Counted from the first letter of the stretch, positions 7,963-16,938 are shown. The stretch: DNA of 41,147 nucleotides from GCA-2717185 sp964474755 (GCA_964474755.1 CAYYUG010000034.1:1-41147), one strand, 5' to 3'. Numbers and translations: made by a program. The notes: generated by a model not told the origin, from the letters alone.

Positions 7963-9072
7963 ATGGATGTACGCGCAGCTGTCGCCCATCAGGCTGGCAA
8001 ACCGATGACGATCGAGACAGTCCAGCTCGAAGGCCCAAAGGCTGGCGAGGTTTTGGTCGAAATCAAGGCTACCGGTATCTGCCATACTGACGAATTTACA
8101 CTTTCCGGCGCCGATCCGGAGGGCATCTTCCCCGCGATCTTGGGGCATGAGGGCGCGGGTGTCGTCGTCGATGTTGGACCGAACGTAACCAGCGTCACCA
8201 AAGGCGATCACGTCATCCCACTTTACACACCAGAATGCCGGCAGTGCGAATATTGCACTAGTGGCAAGACTAACCTATGCCAAGCGATCCGTGTTACACA
8301 GGGGCAAGGTGTCATGCCGGACGGCACCAGCCGCTTCTCACTCGGGGGAGAAAAGGTCTTTCACTATATGGGGACCTCCACCTTCGCCAACTACACAGTG
8401 CTGCCGGAGATCGCGGTAGCTAAAATCCGTCAGGACGCACCATTCGAAAAAGTCTGCTATATCGGATGTGGCGTCACGACAGGTCTAGGCGCGGTAATGA
8501 ATACGGCGCGGGTGGAGCCAGGTGCCAATGTCGTGGTATTTGGTCTCGGCGGCATCGGCCTCAATGTTCTGCAGGGTGCCCGTATGGTGGGTGCCGATAA
8601 GATCATCGGGGTCGACACCAACTCCGCTAAGAAAGAATTAGCCGAAAAATTCGGCATGACCCATTTTGTCAACCCAGCGGACCATGGCGACAAGCTAGTC
8701 GATGCACTAGTCGACGTTACGGACGGTGGAGCAGATTATTCTTTCGAGTGCATCGGCAATGTCGACGTCATGCGTACGGCTCTGGAATGCTGTCATAAGG
8801 GTTGGGGCGTCTCAGTCATCATCGGTGTTGCACCGGCTGGCGCGGAGATCGCAACGCGGCCGTTCCAGCTTGTGACAGGTCGAGTTTGGAAGGGAACAGC
8901 TTTCGGGGGCGCCAAGGGCCGAACCGATGTGCCGAAAATCGTCGATTGGTACATGGACGGAAAGATCAATATTGACGACCTAATCACGCACACCATGCCG
9001 CTGGATCAAATCAATAGCGCTTTCGACCTGATGCACGCCGGCAAGTCGATCCGATCGGTGGTGACATTTTAA
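7963..9072 (+). CDS. adhC: S-(hydroxymethyl)glutathione dehydrogenase / class III alcohol dehydrogenase
   Basis: A 369-residue zinc enzyme that oxidises S-hydroxymethylglutathione (the spontaneous adduct of formaldehyde and glutathione) with NAD. Catalytic zinc ligands Cys40 (GICHTDEF) and His62 (GHEGAG) and structural zinc ligands Cys92, Cys95, Cys98 and Cys106 are all present, as is the NAD motif GLGGIGLNVLQGA. The frame is open upstream to 7660, but the ATG at 7963 begins the family N-terminus (MDVRAAVAHQ) with GGGGAG ahead of it. The usual partner, S-formylglutathione hydrolase, is not adjacent. Formaldehyde from N- or O-demethylating enzymes such as the Rieske oxygenase or the old-yellow-enzyme protein could be its substrate source; that link is inference. 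The symbol frmA is equally used. Confidence 0.95.
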   Translation: MDVRAAVAHQAGKPMTIETVQLEGPKAGEVLVEIKATGICHTDEFTLSGADPEGIFPAILGHEGAGVVVDVGPNVTSVTKGDHVIPLYTPECRQCEYCTSGKTNLCQAIRVTQGQGVMPDGTSRFSLGGEKVFHYMGTSTFANYTVLPEIAVAKIRQDAPFEKVCYIGCGVTTGLGAVMNTARVEPGANVVVFGLGGIGLNVLQGARMVGADKIIGVDTNSAKKELAEKFGMTHFVNPADHGDKLVDALVDVTDGGADYSFECIGNVDVMRTALECCHKGWGVSVIIGVAPAGAEIATRPFQLVTGRVWKGTAFGGAKGRTDVPKIVDWYMDGKINIDDLITHTMPLDQINSAFDLMHAGKSIRSVVTF

Positions 9073-9091
9073 AAAACAACGCTAAATCGTC

Positions 9092-9109
9092 GCGGCTACA
9101 GATAGCCGC
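9092..9109 (+). terminator. Hairpin after adhC
   Basis: GCGGCTA-CAGA-TAGCCGC is a perfect 7-bp stem with a 4-base loop 20 bases after the adhC stop codon. No T-run follows, so it may be a pausing or mRNA-stabilising hairpin rather than a classical terminator. A further 12-base palindrome, CTCGGCGCCGAG, is at 9167-9178. Confidence 0.4.
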
Positions 9110-9321
9110 CGGATCTACGCTATACGATGCGCTAGCGACAAACGCGCACCAAACCCGCTGTCCGGCCTCGGCGCCGAGAAAGGCGGGTCAGAAGCCGGTC
9201 TTATGAATCTATATACATTACTGATTTTGCACATGAAAAATTAGCGCACGCTACCCATGCCGCACTTCGTTACCCTGCATGGTGGCATCATCAAGGAGAC
9301 GGCCTTCACGCCGCAGAACGC

Positions 9322-10176
9322 ATGAGCGAATTTGCACACCATTACGCCGATCTCGGGGATGTCATGATCCACTACGTCACTGCCGGCGATGGACCACCGT
9401 TGGTCTTGCTACATGGCTGGCCAGAGACCTGGTACGAGTGGCGCCACATTATCCCGCAACTGTCGCCATACTACACAGTAATAGCCCCCGATTTGCGTGG
9501 GCTCGGCGATTCCTCACGCCCGGCAAACGGTTACGACAAACAGACCGTCGCAAACGATATTTGGCGTGTAGTGCATGACGAGTTGGGTCATCAGCGCTTC
9601 CTGCTAGTCGGACACGATTGGGGCGGCCCAACAAGCTTTGCGTTGGCCGCAGCCCACCCGGAGGCGATCGAGAAACTGGCCATCCTTGACGTGGTCATTC
9701 CGGGTGACGGTGGCGATTTCAGCCAGGGCGGCCGGCGCTGGCACCACCCCTTCCACATCACACTGGATTTGCCGGAAGCGCTAACCCAGGGCCGAGAAGA
9801 CATCTATCTCAGCTGGTTCTATCGTAACTTCGCCTGGAAGCCAGAAGCTTTCGACCGCGCGACGATCGAGGAGTATCTCCGCACCTACACTCAGCCCGGT
9901 GCGATGCGCGCCGGCTTCGCCTTCTACCGAACCTTACCTGAGGATGTGGCCAAGAACCGCGCTTTGCTAGAAACAGGTTTCCGCCTGCCAATGCCAGTGT
10001 TAGCAATGGGTGGTTCAAAATGGGAGGCGCGCGGCCGCGGAAAGGAACCGGAGCAGTCGATGCGTCGCGTGGCCGAAAACGTAACCGGCCTGGTCGCGCC
10101 GGAGAGCGGCCATTTCATCCCCGAGGAGCAACCAGACTTCGTCGCCCACAAATTGCTCGAATTCTTCAGGAACTAG
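9322..10176 (+). CDS. Alpha/beta hydrolase (epoxide hydrolase / haloacetate dehalogenase-like)
   Basis: A 284-residue alpha/beta hydrolase. The oxyanion motif HGWPETW (31-37) and the nucleophile elbow VGHDWGG with Asp99 are characteristic of the Asp-nucleophile group (epoxide hydrolases, haloalkane/haloacetate dehalogenases); the catalytic His is in the C-terminal ESGHFIPEEQP. These enzymes open epoxides or remove halides through a covalent aspartyl ester. A lid domain with YLSWFYRNFAW and a later FYRTLPED supplies candidate Tyr residues for epoxide activation. It is followed after 5 bases by the cysteine hydrolase gene, so the two are probably co-transcribed. Start ATG at 9322 matches the family N-terminus, though the ribosome site is weak. 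Confidence 0.88.
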   Translation: MSEFAHHYADLGDVMIHYVTAGDGPPLVLLHGWPETWYEWRHIIPQLSPYYTVIAPDLRGLGDSSRPANGYDKQTVANDIWRVVHDELGHQRFLLVGHDWGGPTSFALAAAHPEAIEKLAILDVVIPGDGGDFSQGGRRWHHPFHITLDLPEALTQGREDIYLSWFYRNFAWKPEAFDRATIEEYLRTYTQPGAMRAGFAFYRTLPEDVAKNRALLETGFRLPMPVLAMGGSKWEARGRGKEPEQSMRRVAENVTGLVAPESGHFIPEEQPDFVAHKLLEFFRN

Positions 10177-10181
10177 ACAAT

Positions 10182-10856
10182 ATGGACACCGACACAAAGG
10201 CACTACTCGACAAATTGTTCGCCGCAGATTCCAAGCTTTATCAAAACCGCGGTTTCCAGCGCCGCATCGGCTGGGGCAAAAAACCGGCCCTAGTAAATAT
10301 TGACCTCGCCAACGCTTGGACGCGGGAAGGATACCCCTTCACCTGCGAGGGCATGGAGACGATAATCCCCGCCGTGCAACGGGTTCTGGACGCATTTCGC
10401 GCTAAAGGGTTGCCAATCGTCTACACAACAACCGCCTACGACATTATCGAAGGCGATCACACCGATATGGGGTTGTGGGCCAAGAAGATACCGTCCGAGG
10501 CCCTGGCCAATGGTTCGGAAGCCGTGCAGATCGACGAACGGCTTGACCGACGGCCGGACGAACTGGTCATCGTTAAAAAACAGGCCAGCGCCTTTCGCGG
10601 CACCAACCTCTCTAGTTTCCTCAATGCTGCCGGTGTCGATACGATCGTGGTTACAGGCACAACGGCGAGCGCTTGTGTACGCGCCACGGTAGAGGACGGC
10701 ATCGCCGACGGCTTCCGACCGATCATCGTGCGCGAATGCATCGGCGACCGCATCGCAGGTGCAGTCGAGTGGAACCTTTTCGACATCGACGCCAAGTTCG
10801 GAGATGTCGAACCGCTCGATACAGTTTTAGCCCACCTGCAGCGCAACGAACCTTAG
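10182..10856 (+). CDS. Cysteine hydrolase, isochorismatase / N-carbamoylsarcosine amidase family
   Basis: A 224-residue isochorismatase-fold hydrolase with the catalytic triad visible: Asp41 (LVNIDLANAWT), a Lys in IVKKQASAFRG (132-133) and the nucleophile Cys165 (GTTASACVRATV), preceded by the usual cis-peptide region VTGTTAS. N-carbamoylsarcosine amidases and related amidohydrolases (maleamate amidase, biuret hydrolase) release ammonia from amides. The SACVRATV loop and the length are closest to the carbamoylsarcosine amidase-like group. The frame is open upstream to 10020, but the ATG at 10182 follows the preceding stop and has AGGA upstream. It is in an apparent operon with the alpha/beta hydrolase and converges on the cupin gene. 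Confidence 0.87.
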   Translation: MDTDTKALLDKLFAADSKLYQNRGFQRRIGWGKKPALVNIDLANAWTREGYPFTCEGMETIIPAVQRVLDAFRAKGLPIVYTTTAYDIIEGDHTDMGLWAKKIPSEALANGSEAVQIDERLDRRPDELVIVKKQASAFRGTNLSSFLNAAGVDTIVVTGTTASACVRATVEDGIADGFRPIIVRECIGDRIAGAVEWNLFDIDAKFGDVEPLDTVLAHLQRNEP

Positions 10857-10861
10857 TACGC

Positions 10862-11770
10862 TCAGTCCCAGGAGAATCCGGGCGTTCTTGTGTAGTAATG
10901 CAAGCCTTCGTCCTGGACCACGAGGCTGACCATTCGGTCGCTGCCATGATTGTAGTGTGCGTGCAGTTCGGCAGGCGGTGTAATCTGAGCCGCGCCAAGT
11001 GACCAGTCAACTCGTTCATCCTCAATCATCGAATGTACCGCGGCGCCTTGCAGTGCTAGGGTCACGGCAACCCCGTTATGGCGATGCGGACGCTGGTTGC
11101 TACCGGGCTCCAGCGTATTAATTGCCACATTGATCGACGGTAGCAGGTTGGTACATTCACCGACTGCCGCAGTTGAAAATAGCAGCGCACGGCCAGATTC
11201 TGAGCCCGTCGCGGGCCGTGCATAGACAGCCTCGAAGCGGCGGGCGATCTCGTTCGCTGGGAAATGCACGGTCTGCAGCACTGCTCGGCCCAATTTTGGC
11301 GGTTCAAACCGCTCAAAAGCGAGCTGCGGTTCATTGGTGATCGCGAAGAGTAGTGCGTCTCCGCCCACCGGCGCGTGATTTGAGACGCCACCACCCGCAA
11401 AGCCGAATAAATCTCCTTCGCCCCATGCAATCCGATCGTCGCCATTATGGCTTTCTCCCTCACCGGACATGACGTAGTAGATTTCACCACTCGCCTTGTA
11501 TTGCGTTTCGAGCGGCACGCTAGCCGCAAGGCGCAGATAGCGGCACAGGATTATCGGCGTCGTCGCCGGGTAATCGAGAACCAGCGCATCGCTGGAGTCG
11601 AGCGGAATCTCTGCCGTTCCAGTCAATGGATCCATCGCTTGGTCGCGCTCGGAAAGAAATTGCCGACGCGGGACCGGCGTCCATTTGAACAAAAACGCGT
11701 TCTCCGGATCGTGATATTGCGCCCGCTTCGTGTAAGGCGAAGCGTTAGCTTTCATAGCCGCGGTCTGCAT
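10862..11770 (-). CDS. Double-cupin domain protein (gentisate 1,2-dioxygenase-like)
   Basis: A bicupin of about 302 residues. The first barrel includes YKASGEIYYVMSGEGESHNGDDRIAWGEGDLFGFAGG, and the second includes the His-rich NQRPHRHNGVAVTLALQG with a later LHAHYNHGSDRMVSLVVQDEG. The H-x-H of the second barrel could bind a metal, while the first lacks the usual two His. This arrangement occurs in gentisate 1,2-dioxygenases and many uncharacterised relatives, so ring-cleaving activity is possible but not proved. An upstream ATG is at 11800, but the ATG at 11768-11770 has AGGA 6-8 bases before it and I prefer it. Only 5 bases separate its stop from the converging cysteine hydrolase gene. Confidence 0.75.
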   Translation of the reverse strand: MQTAAMKANASPYTKRAQYHDPENAFLFKWTPVPRRQFLSERDQAMDPLTGTAEIPLDSSDALVLDYPATTPIILCRYLRLAASVPLETQYKASGEIYYVMSGEGESHNGDDRIAWGEGDLFGFAGGGVSNHAPVGGDALLFAITNEPQLAFERFEPPKLGRAVLQTVHFPANEIARRFEAVYARPATGSESGRALLFSTAAVGECTNLLPSINVAINTLEPGSNQRPHRHNGVAVTLALQGAAVHSMIEDERVDWSLGAAQITPPAELHAHYNHGSDRMVSLVVQDEGLHYYTRTPGFSWD

Positions 11771-11882
11771 GAGAGGTCCTTTCACATCTACGTCGCTCAT
11801 AACACAGCCTAGCGGAAATCGTTTGTGCAGGTACAGAGGCGACCGGTAGTGTCACATAGTCCTCCCCTTTATCGAAGCCATC

Positions 11883-13217
11883 ATGCTCAACCCACCGAAC
11901 CTGGCGGAACCAACCTCCTGCCTTGCCCGACTGCCCTTCTTTTACGGCTGGGGTGTTGTCGGTATCGCCTTCCTGACCATGGCGATCGGGGTCAATGCAC
12001 GTACCGCTTTCTCACTACTGTTCTCACCAATTCTGGATGAGTTTGGCTGGACACGCGGAGCGGTGGCGGGTGTGTTCTCGCTTGGATTCCTCGCAAGCAT
12101 GGCAGCAGCTCCAATCGTGGGCATGCTGCTCGACCGGCTCGGTCCTCGCTGGGTTATGCCCGGGAGTGCAGTTATCACCGCTTTGGGGTTGATTCTGGCG
12201 ACAATGTCTACCGAACCCTGGCATTTCTATATCGCGTTGGGGGTACTCGTCGTCGTCGGTAGCGTCGGCATCGCCTATATCGGACACGGCATCCTAATAC
12301 CACACTGGTTCGCCCGAAAACGGGGACTGGCCCTTGGCATAGCATTTTCCGGGGTTGGAACGGGAGCTATTGTGTTGTTTCCATTCCTACAAGCGGTGAT
12401 AGAAAGCGACGGTTGGCGCCAAGCCTGCTGGATACTAGCCGGTCTGCTGATCGCTGTGGTGGGACCACTCAACATCCTGTTCCAACGGCACAAGCCATCG
12501 GATATAGGACAGCGATCGGACGGCGACGAGGGCAACCCCAACGACGCACCGAACGGCAAGGCCGTTGATAATGTCGTCGACCATGACTGGGCGGAGACCG
12601 ACTGGACGGTTTCGCGTGCTATCCAAACATCGCGATTCTGGTGGCTGGCGGTAGGATATTTCTGCGGTCTGTTCGCCTGGTATGCCGTGCAGGTGCATCA
12701 AACTCGCTATCTGATCGAGTCAGGGTACGATTCGACACTTGCCGCCTTCGCGCTAGGTCTGGTCGCTTTTTTCGGCATCGGCGGCCAGATCACAATCGGC
12801 TATCTATCTGACCGGATCGGGCGGGAATGGGGTTGGACCATCAGCCTTTCGGGCTTCGCAATTTGCTACCTTCTATTGATTGTCATCGGATACAGCCCAT
12901 CGACATTCTTGCTATACATGATGGTCGCAACGCAGGGTGCGTTAGGCTACGGAGTGGCGGGCATGATCGCGGCAATCGCCATTGAAATTTTCCAGAGCCG
13001 CCAGTTTGGCACAATCTTCGGCTGTCTCAACATCATGGCGACGATGGGCGCTGCAACCGGTCCTTGGGTTTTTGGGATCATCTACGACCAGTTCGGCAGC
13101 TATGATTACGCCTTTTTACTAGCTGCAGCACTCTGTGTTCTTGCGGTTATATGCATCTGGACCGCAGCTCCCCGCAAGGTTCGTTTGGTAGCCGGTCAAA
13201 CACAGCGACGGACGTGA
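11883..13217 (+). CDS. MFS transporter (monocarboxylate / oxalate-formate antiporter-like)
   Basis: A 444-residue inner-membrane protein with about 12 hydrophobic segments in two halves of six, separated by a charged loop at about 205-240 (SDGDEGNPNDAPNGKAVDN). The loop between helices 2 and 3 shows GMLLDRLGPRWVM and the second half GYLSDRIGREWGW, the repeated MFS signature. The N-terminal R-x-A-F-S and FGWTRG patterns are those of MFS carriers for carboxylates (the MCT/OFA-like group). Carried substrate unknown; import of the compound handled by the neighbouring catabolic genes is a reasonable inference. Divergent from the cupin gene, 56 bases before the NHL propeller gene, which may share its transcript. 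Confidence 0.88.
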   Translation: MLNPPNLAEPTSCLARLPFFYGWGVVGIAFLTMAIGVNARTAFSLLFSPILDEFGWTRGAVAGVFSLGFLASMAAAPIVGMLLDRLGPRWVMPGSAVITALGLILATMSTEPWHFYIALGVLVVVGSVGIAYIGHGILIPHWFARKRGLALGIAFSGVGTGAIVLFPFLQAVIESDGWRQACWILAGLLIAVVGPLNILFQRHKPSDIGQRSDGDEGNPNDAPNGKAVDNVVDHDWAETDWTVSRAIQTSRFWWLAVGYFCGLFAWYAVQVHQTRYLIESGYDSTLAAFALGLVAFFGIGGQITIGYLSDRIGREWGWTISLSGFAICYLLLIVIGYSPSTFLLYMMVATQGALGYGVAGMIAAIAIEIFQSRQFGTIFGCLNIMATMGAATGPWVFGIIYDQFGSYDYAFLLAAALCVLAVICIWTAAPRKVRLVAGQTQRRT

Positions 13218-13272
13218 CGTTGTCGCGGCTTCGTCTGTGTGCTGACATGTTAACAGACCAGGGGAGAGCTAA

Positions 13273-14331
13273 ATGAGCAACACGCCCTATACAGAATGGG
13301 TTATCTCGACCGTAGCGGGCAACGGCACAGTTGGCTTGTCGGGAGATGGTGGCCCCGCAACGGACGCCACCTTGAACAACCCGTTTGACATGGTCTTCGA
13401 TGCCGACGGCAACCTGGTCTTCACCGACACGTTCAACCATTGCATCCGCAGGATCGTAGCTGGGAACGGCGCAGTCGAGCGCGTAGCGGGGACGGGTGCG
13501 GCGGGAAATTCGGGAGATGGCGGCCTGGCAATCAATGCCAACTTCAATGAACCCTATGGCATCACTATCGACAGCGACGGCAATCTTTACACCGCGGATC
13601 GCCGCAACGCGGTTGTGCGAAAAATCGAGGCGGCCACGGCTATCGTCTCGACCTTCGCAGGCAATGGTGAGGCTGCCTATTCAGGCGATGCTGGTCCGGC
13701 GAACCAGGCCGGGATGGTCGAACCAAACGGCCTTACCTTCTCGCCCGATGGATCCCATCTTTATGTAGCCGACGTAGCCGACAACCGGGTCCGCGTAATC
13801 GACATGGCTCGCAATACGATAGCGACATTTGCCGGCACTGGCGATGCCGTGCATGACGGCGATGGCGGACCCGCAGTATCAGCAGGAATTTTTGGAGCAC
13901 GTGCCGTCGTCTGCCGTCCCGCCGATAGCAGCGTCTACATCATGGAACGGCAAGGCAGTTCTATCCGCCTTGTCGATTCTGAAATGGGAACGATTTCCAC
14001 CATCGCCAGCACCGGCGAAACGGGCTACGGCGGCGACGGTGGCCCCGCAGCTAAAGCAATATTCGATCGGCCAAAGGAAATATCCCTAGACGCAGACGGA
14101 AATATTCTCGTGGTTGATACCGAAAACCATGCAATCCGGTTAATAGATGTTCGAGCGGACAGGGTTTCTACTATCGCCGGCAATGGCAACCCTGGCTTTA
14201 ACGGCGACGGTATCGCCGCAACGGATGCCACCCTTGGAAGACCGCACGGCGTTGCAGTCGGACCAGACGGCGCTTTCTATATTGGCGACACTGAAAACAA
14301 CCGCATCCGCAGAGTGGCGCCTCCCACCTGA
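13273..14331 (+). CDS. NHL-repeat six-bladed beta-propeller protein
   Basis: A 352-residue protein made almost entirely of six copies of a repeat of about 55 residues, each with an AGxG...(S/N)GDGGPA turn, a PxG(I/V) strand, DxDGN and an N-x-x-(I/V)R(R/K)(I/V) end; the ends of repeats fall near residues 56, 113, 169, 226, 283 and 350. Six repeats are the number needed to close a propeller. NHL propellers bind proteins or small ligands and some (peptidyl-alpha-hydroxyglycine lyase, SMP-30-like lactonases) are enzymes. No signal peptide is visible, so it probably acts in the cytoplasm. A strong GGGGAG site precedes the ATG at 13273. Whether it is a lactonase or a scaffold cannot be told here. 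The fourth repeat is the most degenerate. Confidence 0.85.
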   Translation: MSNTPYTEWVISTVAGNGTVGLSGDGGPATDATLNNPFDMVFDADGNLVFTDTFNHCIRRIVAGNGAVERVAGTGAAGNSGDGGLAINANFNEPYGITIDSDGNLYTADRRNAVVRKIEAATAIVSTFAGNGEAAYSGDAGPANQAGMVEPNGLTFSPDGSHLYVADVADNRVRVIDMARNTIATFAGTGDAVHDGDGGPAVSAGIFGARAVVCRPADSSVYIMERQGSSIRLVDSEMGTISTIASTGETGYGGDGGPAAKAIFDRPKEISLDADGNILVVDTENHAIRLIDVRADRVSTIAGNGNPGFNGDGIAATDATLGRPHGVAVGPDGAFYIGDTENNRIRRVAPPT

Positions 14332-14772
14332 ATTGGGACCTACTATTTAAGAAACCCCAAGATAGCGCAGGATTTGAAAATACCTTGTCAAAATTCATAT
14401 TGAACAGATGTAGTCCCAATGCATTGATTTTAAAGGACCTTATCAGCACCCATCATGGCGTATTAGCGTCGACGATCTTCTGTTTGATCAACGGCGGCAA
14501 GGACCGGTAAAGCCTCGCTAACGGTGCGAGGCCGACTTTCGTGAATAACAGATTGATATATAATTTTATTCGGCGCCACCTCAACATTAGGAAAAATGAT
14601 TACCCACACGCAGAAATAGCCGCCCAGATGTTAGCTACACCGCCTTATCCCACTCCACCAATAGTTGAAGTGTTAGTGAAGGGAACACCAACTCACAGCT
14701 TTCGAGGTAGCGGCGTGGTAATCCAGTGCGGCGCACCCCATAATTCGGCGAAATTTACGAGAGGGACAGCAC
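14332..14772. other. Intergenic region with a hairpin; weak 80-codon frame
   Basis: A 441-base gap between the NHL gene and ubiD-like gene. It contains the hairpin at 14512-14532 and an open plus-strand frame 14541-14783 (80 codons, GTG start) that overlaps the ubiD-like start, has no clear ribosome site and matches nothing I know. The promoter of the decarboxylase gene should lie in its second half. Confidence 0.4.
14512..14532 (+). terminator. Hairpin downstream of the NHL gene
   Basis: GCCTCGC-TAACGGT-GCGAGGC forms a perfect 7-bp stem with a 7-base loop, followed by CGACTTTCG with only a short T-run. It lies 180 bases after the NHL stop codon, so it is a possible but weak terminator. Confidence 0.4.
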
Positions 14773-16275
14773 ATGGTGTGTGAGAACAACGCCGTCACTG
14801 AGGACGCGACAGGCAGCCAAGGCAGTAATCTGAAACACCAGATCCCCTATGAAGATCTACGCGACTGGATCGCGGAAGCCGAACGCTTGGGCGAACTCCG
14901 CTATGTCAATGGAGCCAATTGGCAGGAAGAGATTGGCATGGCGGCAGAACTCGTCAGCCACGAAGACAGCGCGCCCACCGTGCTGTTCGGTGAGGTGCCA
15001 GGTTCTCTCAAAGGATCACGCGTACTGGTCAATATTTTTGGCGGCAAACGCAAGAATATGACCTTGGGATTTCCAACCGATCTGGGGAAGGTTGCGCTAA
15101 GCAATGCCTTTGCTGACATTTATCATGCCAACGAGAAGCTGATAGCGCCGAGAACAGTCAAAGATGGTCCTATCTTTGAAAACGTAATGCAGGGCAGCGA
15201 AGTCAACCTCGAAATTTTCCCGACACCGCACTGGCACGAAAAGGATGGTGGCCGCTATATCGGCACTGGCTGCTATCACATCACCCGCGACCCCGAGACC
15301 CGATCTATCAATCTCGGATCATACCGGGTGATGCTCAAGGGCAAGCAAACCGTCGCTCACAACGTGCTGCCCGGCCGCCACGCAGACCTGCACTTCAAGA
15401 AATACTCTGCCCGTGGTGAGCGGATGCCAGTCGCCATCGTCGTCGGTGGCGATCCGCTGACATTTATTATGGGCGGCTGCGACATCCCAGAAGGTGTTTC
15501 GGAATATGACGTCGCGGGCGGGCTGCGCGGAAAACCGATCGAAGTAGTGGCCGCCAAGGTGACGGGACTACCGATCCCCGCCAACGCCGAAATCGTCATA
15601 GAAGGGTATGTCGATGCCAGCCGCATGGAACCGGAGGGGCCCTTCGGTGACTGGACTGGCACCTACACGGAGAAAGGCCGGGTAAATCCAGTGATCGATG
15701 TCGAAGCGGTATATTACCGAAACGATCCTATTTTGCTTGGTTTCGCGCCGCAGCGCCTGCCAGACGAATATTCCCGTTTCCGGGCAATTATACGTTCCCC
15801 TTTCCTGAAGAAAGATTTGGAGGCTGCCGGCGTCCCCGGTGTGACTGCGACTTGGTGCCACGAAGTCGGTGGATCGCGCATGCTGCTGGCGGTGGCAATC
15901 GAACAACGCTATGTCGGTCATGCACGGCAAGCAGGCCACGTCGCCTCTATGTGCCGCACCGGTGTGGACGCCAATCGCTGGGTGATCGTCACCGACGCCG
16001 ACGTCGACGTTACCAATCTAGACGAGCTGATTTATGCTGCGCTCACGCGGTCCGACCCGGCCGAAGATTTTGATCTGATCCGCGGCGGCAAGGCGCAAAA
16101 ATCCGACCCTCGACTGCCGCCTTGGCATCGGGAAACGGGCAATCTAGTCAATTCCCGCATGATCATCGACGCGTGCATTCCCTACCATTGGCGCGACGAC
16201 TTTCCGGAGATTAATCAACCAAGCGCCAATCATTTAAAACGTGCGCGCGAAAAGTTCAGCTATCTCCTGGATTGA
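14773..16275 (+). CDS. UbiD family decarboxylase (prenylated-FMN dependent)
   Basis: A 500-residue UbiD-family (de)carboxylase; members use prenylated FMN, made by UbiX, to remove CO2 from aromatic or alpha,beta-unsaturated acids. The signature EPEGPFGDWTGTY (about 286-298) carries the catalytic Glu and, five residues on, an Asp at the position of the second acid (Glu in fungal Fdc1, Asp in several bacterial homologues). INLGSYRVMLKG and FKKYSARGERMPVAIVVGGDP (Arg/metal-prFMN side) are also typical, with the C-terminal YHWRDDFPEI. No ubiX gene is in the window. ATG at 14773 has GAGG upstream. It is followed by and overlaps or abuts the VOC protein gene, suggesting a shared transcript. The substrate is unknown. 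Confidence 0.9.
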   Translation: MVCENNAVTEDATGSQGSNLKHQIPYEDLRDWIAEAERLGELRYVNGANWQEEIGMAAELVSHEDSAPTVLFGEVPGSLKGSRVLVNIFGGKRKNMTLGFPTDLGKVALSNAFADIYHANEKLIAPRTVKDGPIFENVMQGSEVNLEIFPTPHWHEKDGGRYIGTGCYHITRDPETRSINLGSYRVMLKGKQTVAHNVLPGRHADLHFKKYSARGERMPVAIVVGGDPLTFIMGGCDIPEGVSEYDVAGGLRGKPIEVVAAKVTGLPIPANAEIVIEGYVDASRMEPEGPFGDWTGTYTEKGRVNPVIDVEAVYYRNDPILLGFAPQRLPDEYSRFRAIIRSPFLKKDLEAAGVPGVTATWCHEVGGSRMLLAVAIEQRYVGHARQAGHVASMCRTGVDANRWVIVTDADVDVTNLDELIYAALTRSDPAEDFDLIRGGKAQKSDPRLPPWHRETGNLVNSRMIIDACIPYHWRDDFPEINQPSANHLKRAREKFSYLLD

Positions 16276-16283
16276 GGGGCACC

Positions 16284-16694
16284 GTGGCCGAAGCGCACTT
16301 GCACCACGTTCATCTGTTCTGTAGCGATATCGACGCGACCATTGAGTGGTGGGTGGAGATGCTCGGTGCCCAGGTGGCCTATGACGGCACCGTCGCTGAA
16401 CAACGCAACGTCTTCATGAACATCGGCAGCGGCCGCCTGCATCTTTACGATCAGGCTCCGCGCGGCGAGCGCAGCGGCGCCGTGCATCACGTCGGCATCC
16501 GTACCGACGATCTGCATGAGTTGGTCGCGCACTTGAAAGCGAAGGGCCAAATTTTTCGCTCCAAAATCAGGGAATTCGGCGCCTGGCGTTACATCATGGT
16601 CGTCGCCCCCGACGATGTTCTGCTGGAACTGTTTGAATGGGACGCCAGCGGCATGGAACCAGACCTGCAGACCTTTTTCGGCGCAACACCGTAG
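16284..16694 (+). CDS. VOC family protein (glyoxalase / extradiol dioxygenase-like)
   Basis: A protein of 136 residues with two beta-alpha-beta-beta-beta modules of the vicinal oxygen chelate fold: LHHVHLFCSDIDATIEWWVEML at the N-terminus and VHHVGIRTDDLHELVAHLKAKG in the second half, ending in LLELFEWD. The His of the first strand, the His of VHHVG and the Glu of LELFE are plausible metal ligands, so a lyase, isomerase or dioxygenase role is open. I choose the GTG at 16284, preceded by GAGGGG at 6 bases and 8 bases after the ubiD-like stop; a TTG at 16272 would overlap the stop. Its position suggests it acts on the same substrate as the decarboxylase. Confidence 0.8.
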   Translation: MAEAHLHHVHLFCSDIDATIEWWVEMLGAQVAYDGTVAEQRNVFMNIGSGRLHLYDQAPRGERSGAVHHVGIRTDDLHELVAHLKAKGQIFRSKIREFGAWRYIMVVAPDDVLLELFEWDASGMEPDLQTFFGATP

Positions 16695-16800
16695 ATATAC
16701 AATCGTGTCAGAGTTCGACGACCTTATCGGAGCAATACTTTAGTGCTAGAACGCGATAAAGACCCCACTACCGATTATTCCGCCTGGTACGGCCACAACT

Positions 16801-16938
16801 ATGCGGGTCGTGAAGATCGCCCATTTGAAATCGATTGGCGTCGATCACTGCTACGCATTGATGATACCGGCCGACAGCATCGACGAGATGAACGAGCAGA
16901 TTGAGTGGTTCGCGATGGATGTTATGGCCCAGGTCTAG
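16801..16938 (+). pseudogene. C-terminal remnant of a luciferase-like (LLM) flavin monooxygenase
   Basis: A 45-codon frame ends IGVDHCYALMIPADSIDE... and MNEQIEWFAMDVMAQV, which reads like the last helix and strand of LLM-family monooxygenases (a 'G-V-D-H', hydrophobic strand, then 'E-Q-x-x-W-F-A-x-x-V-M-P/A' end). Upstream in the same frame there are stops at 16741 and 16747, and nothing resembling the rest of the barrel is seen on any frame between 16695 and 16800. I read it as a truncated leftover. It has no ribosome site. The family match is by eye and should be tested; a tiny real gene is the alternative. Confidence 0.4.

Noticed and set aside
9257..9325. 22-codon frame (MPHFVTLHGG...) ending in an ATGA overlap with the alpha/beta hydrolase start
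   Set aside because: The overlap is suggestive of a leader peptide, but there is no ribosome site and no attenuation hairpin.
9362..9390. TGATCC inside the alpha/beta hydrolase gene as a sigmaE site
   Set aside because: It lies within coding sequence and has no GTA at the 17-base spacing; the same holds for the other in-gene TGATCC copies I noticed (for example 16086, 37985, 38703).
14541..14783. 80-codon frame before the UbiD gene
   Set aside because: GTG start without ribosome site, overlaps the better-supported UbiD start and has no similarity I can name.
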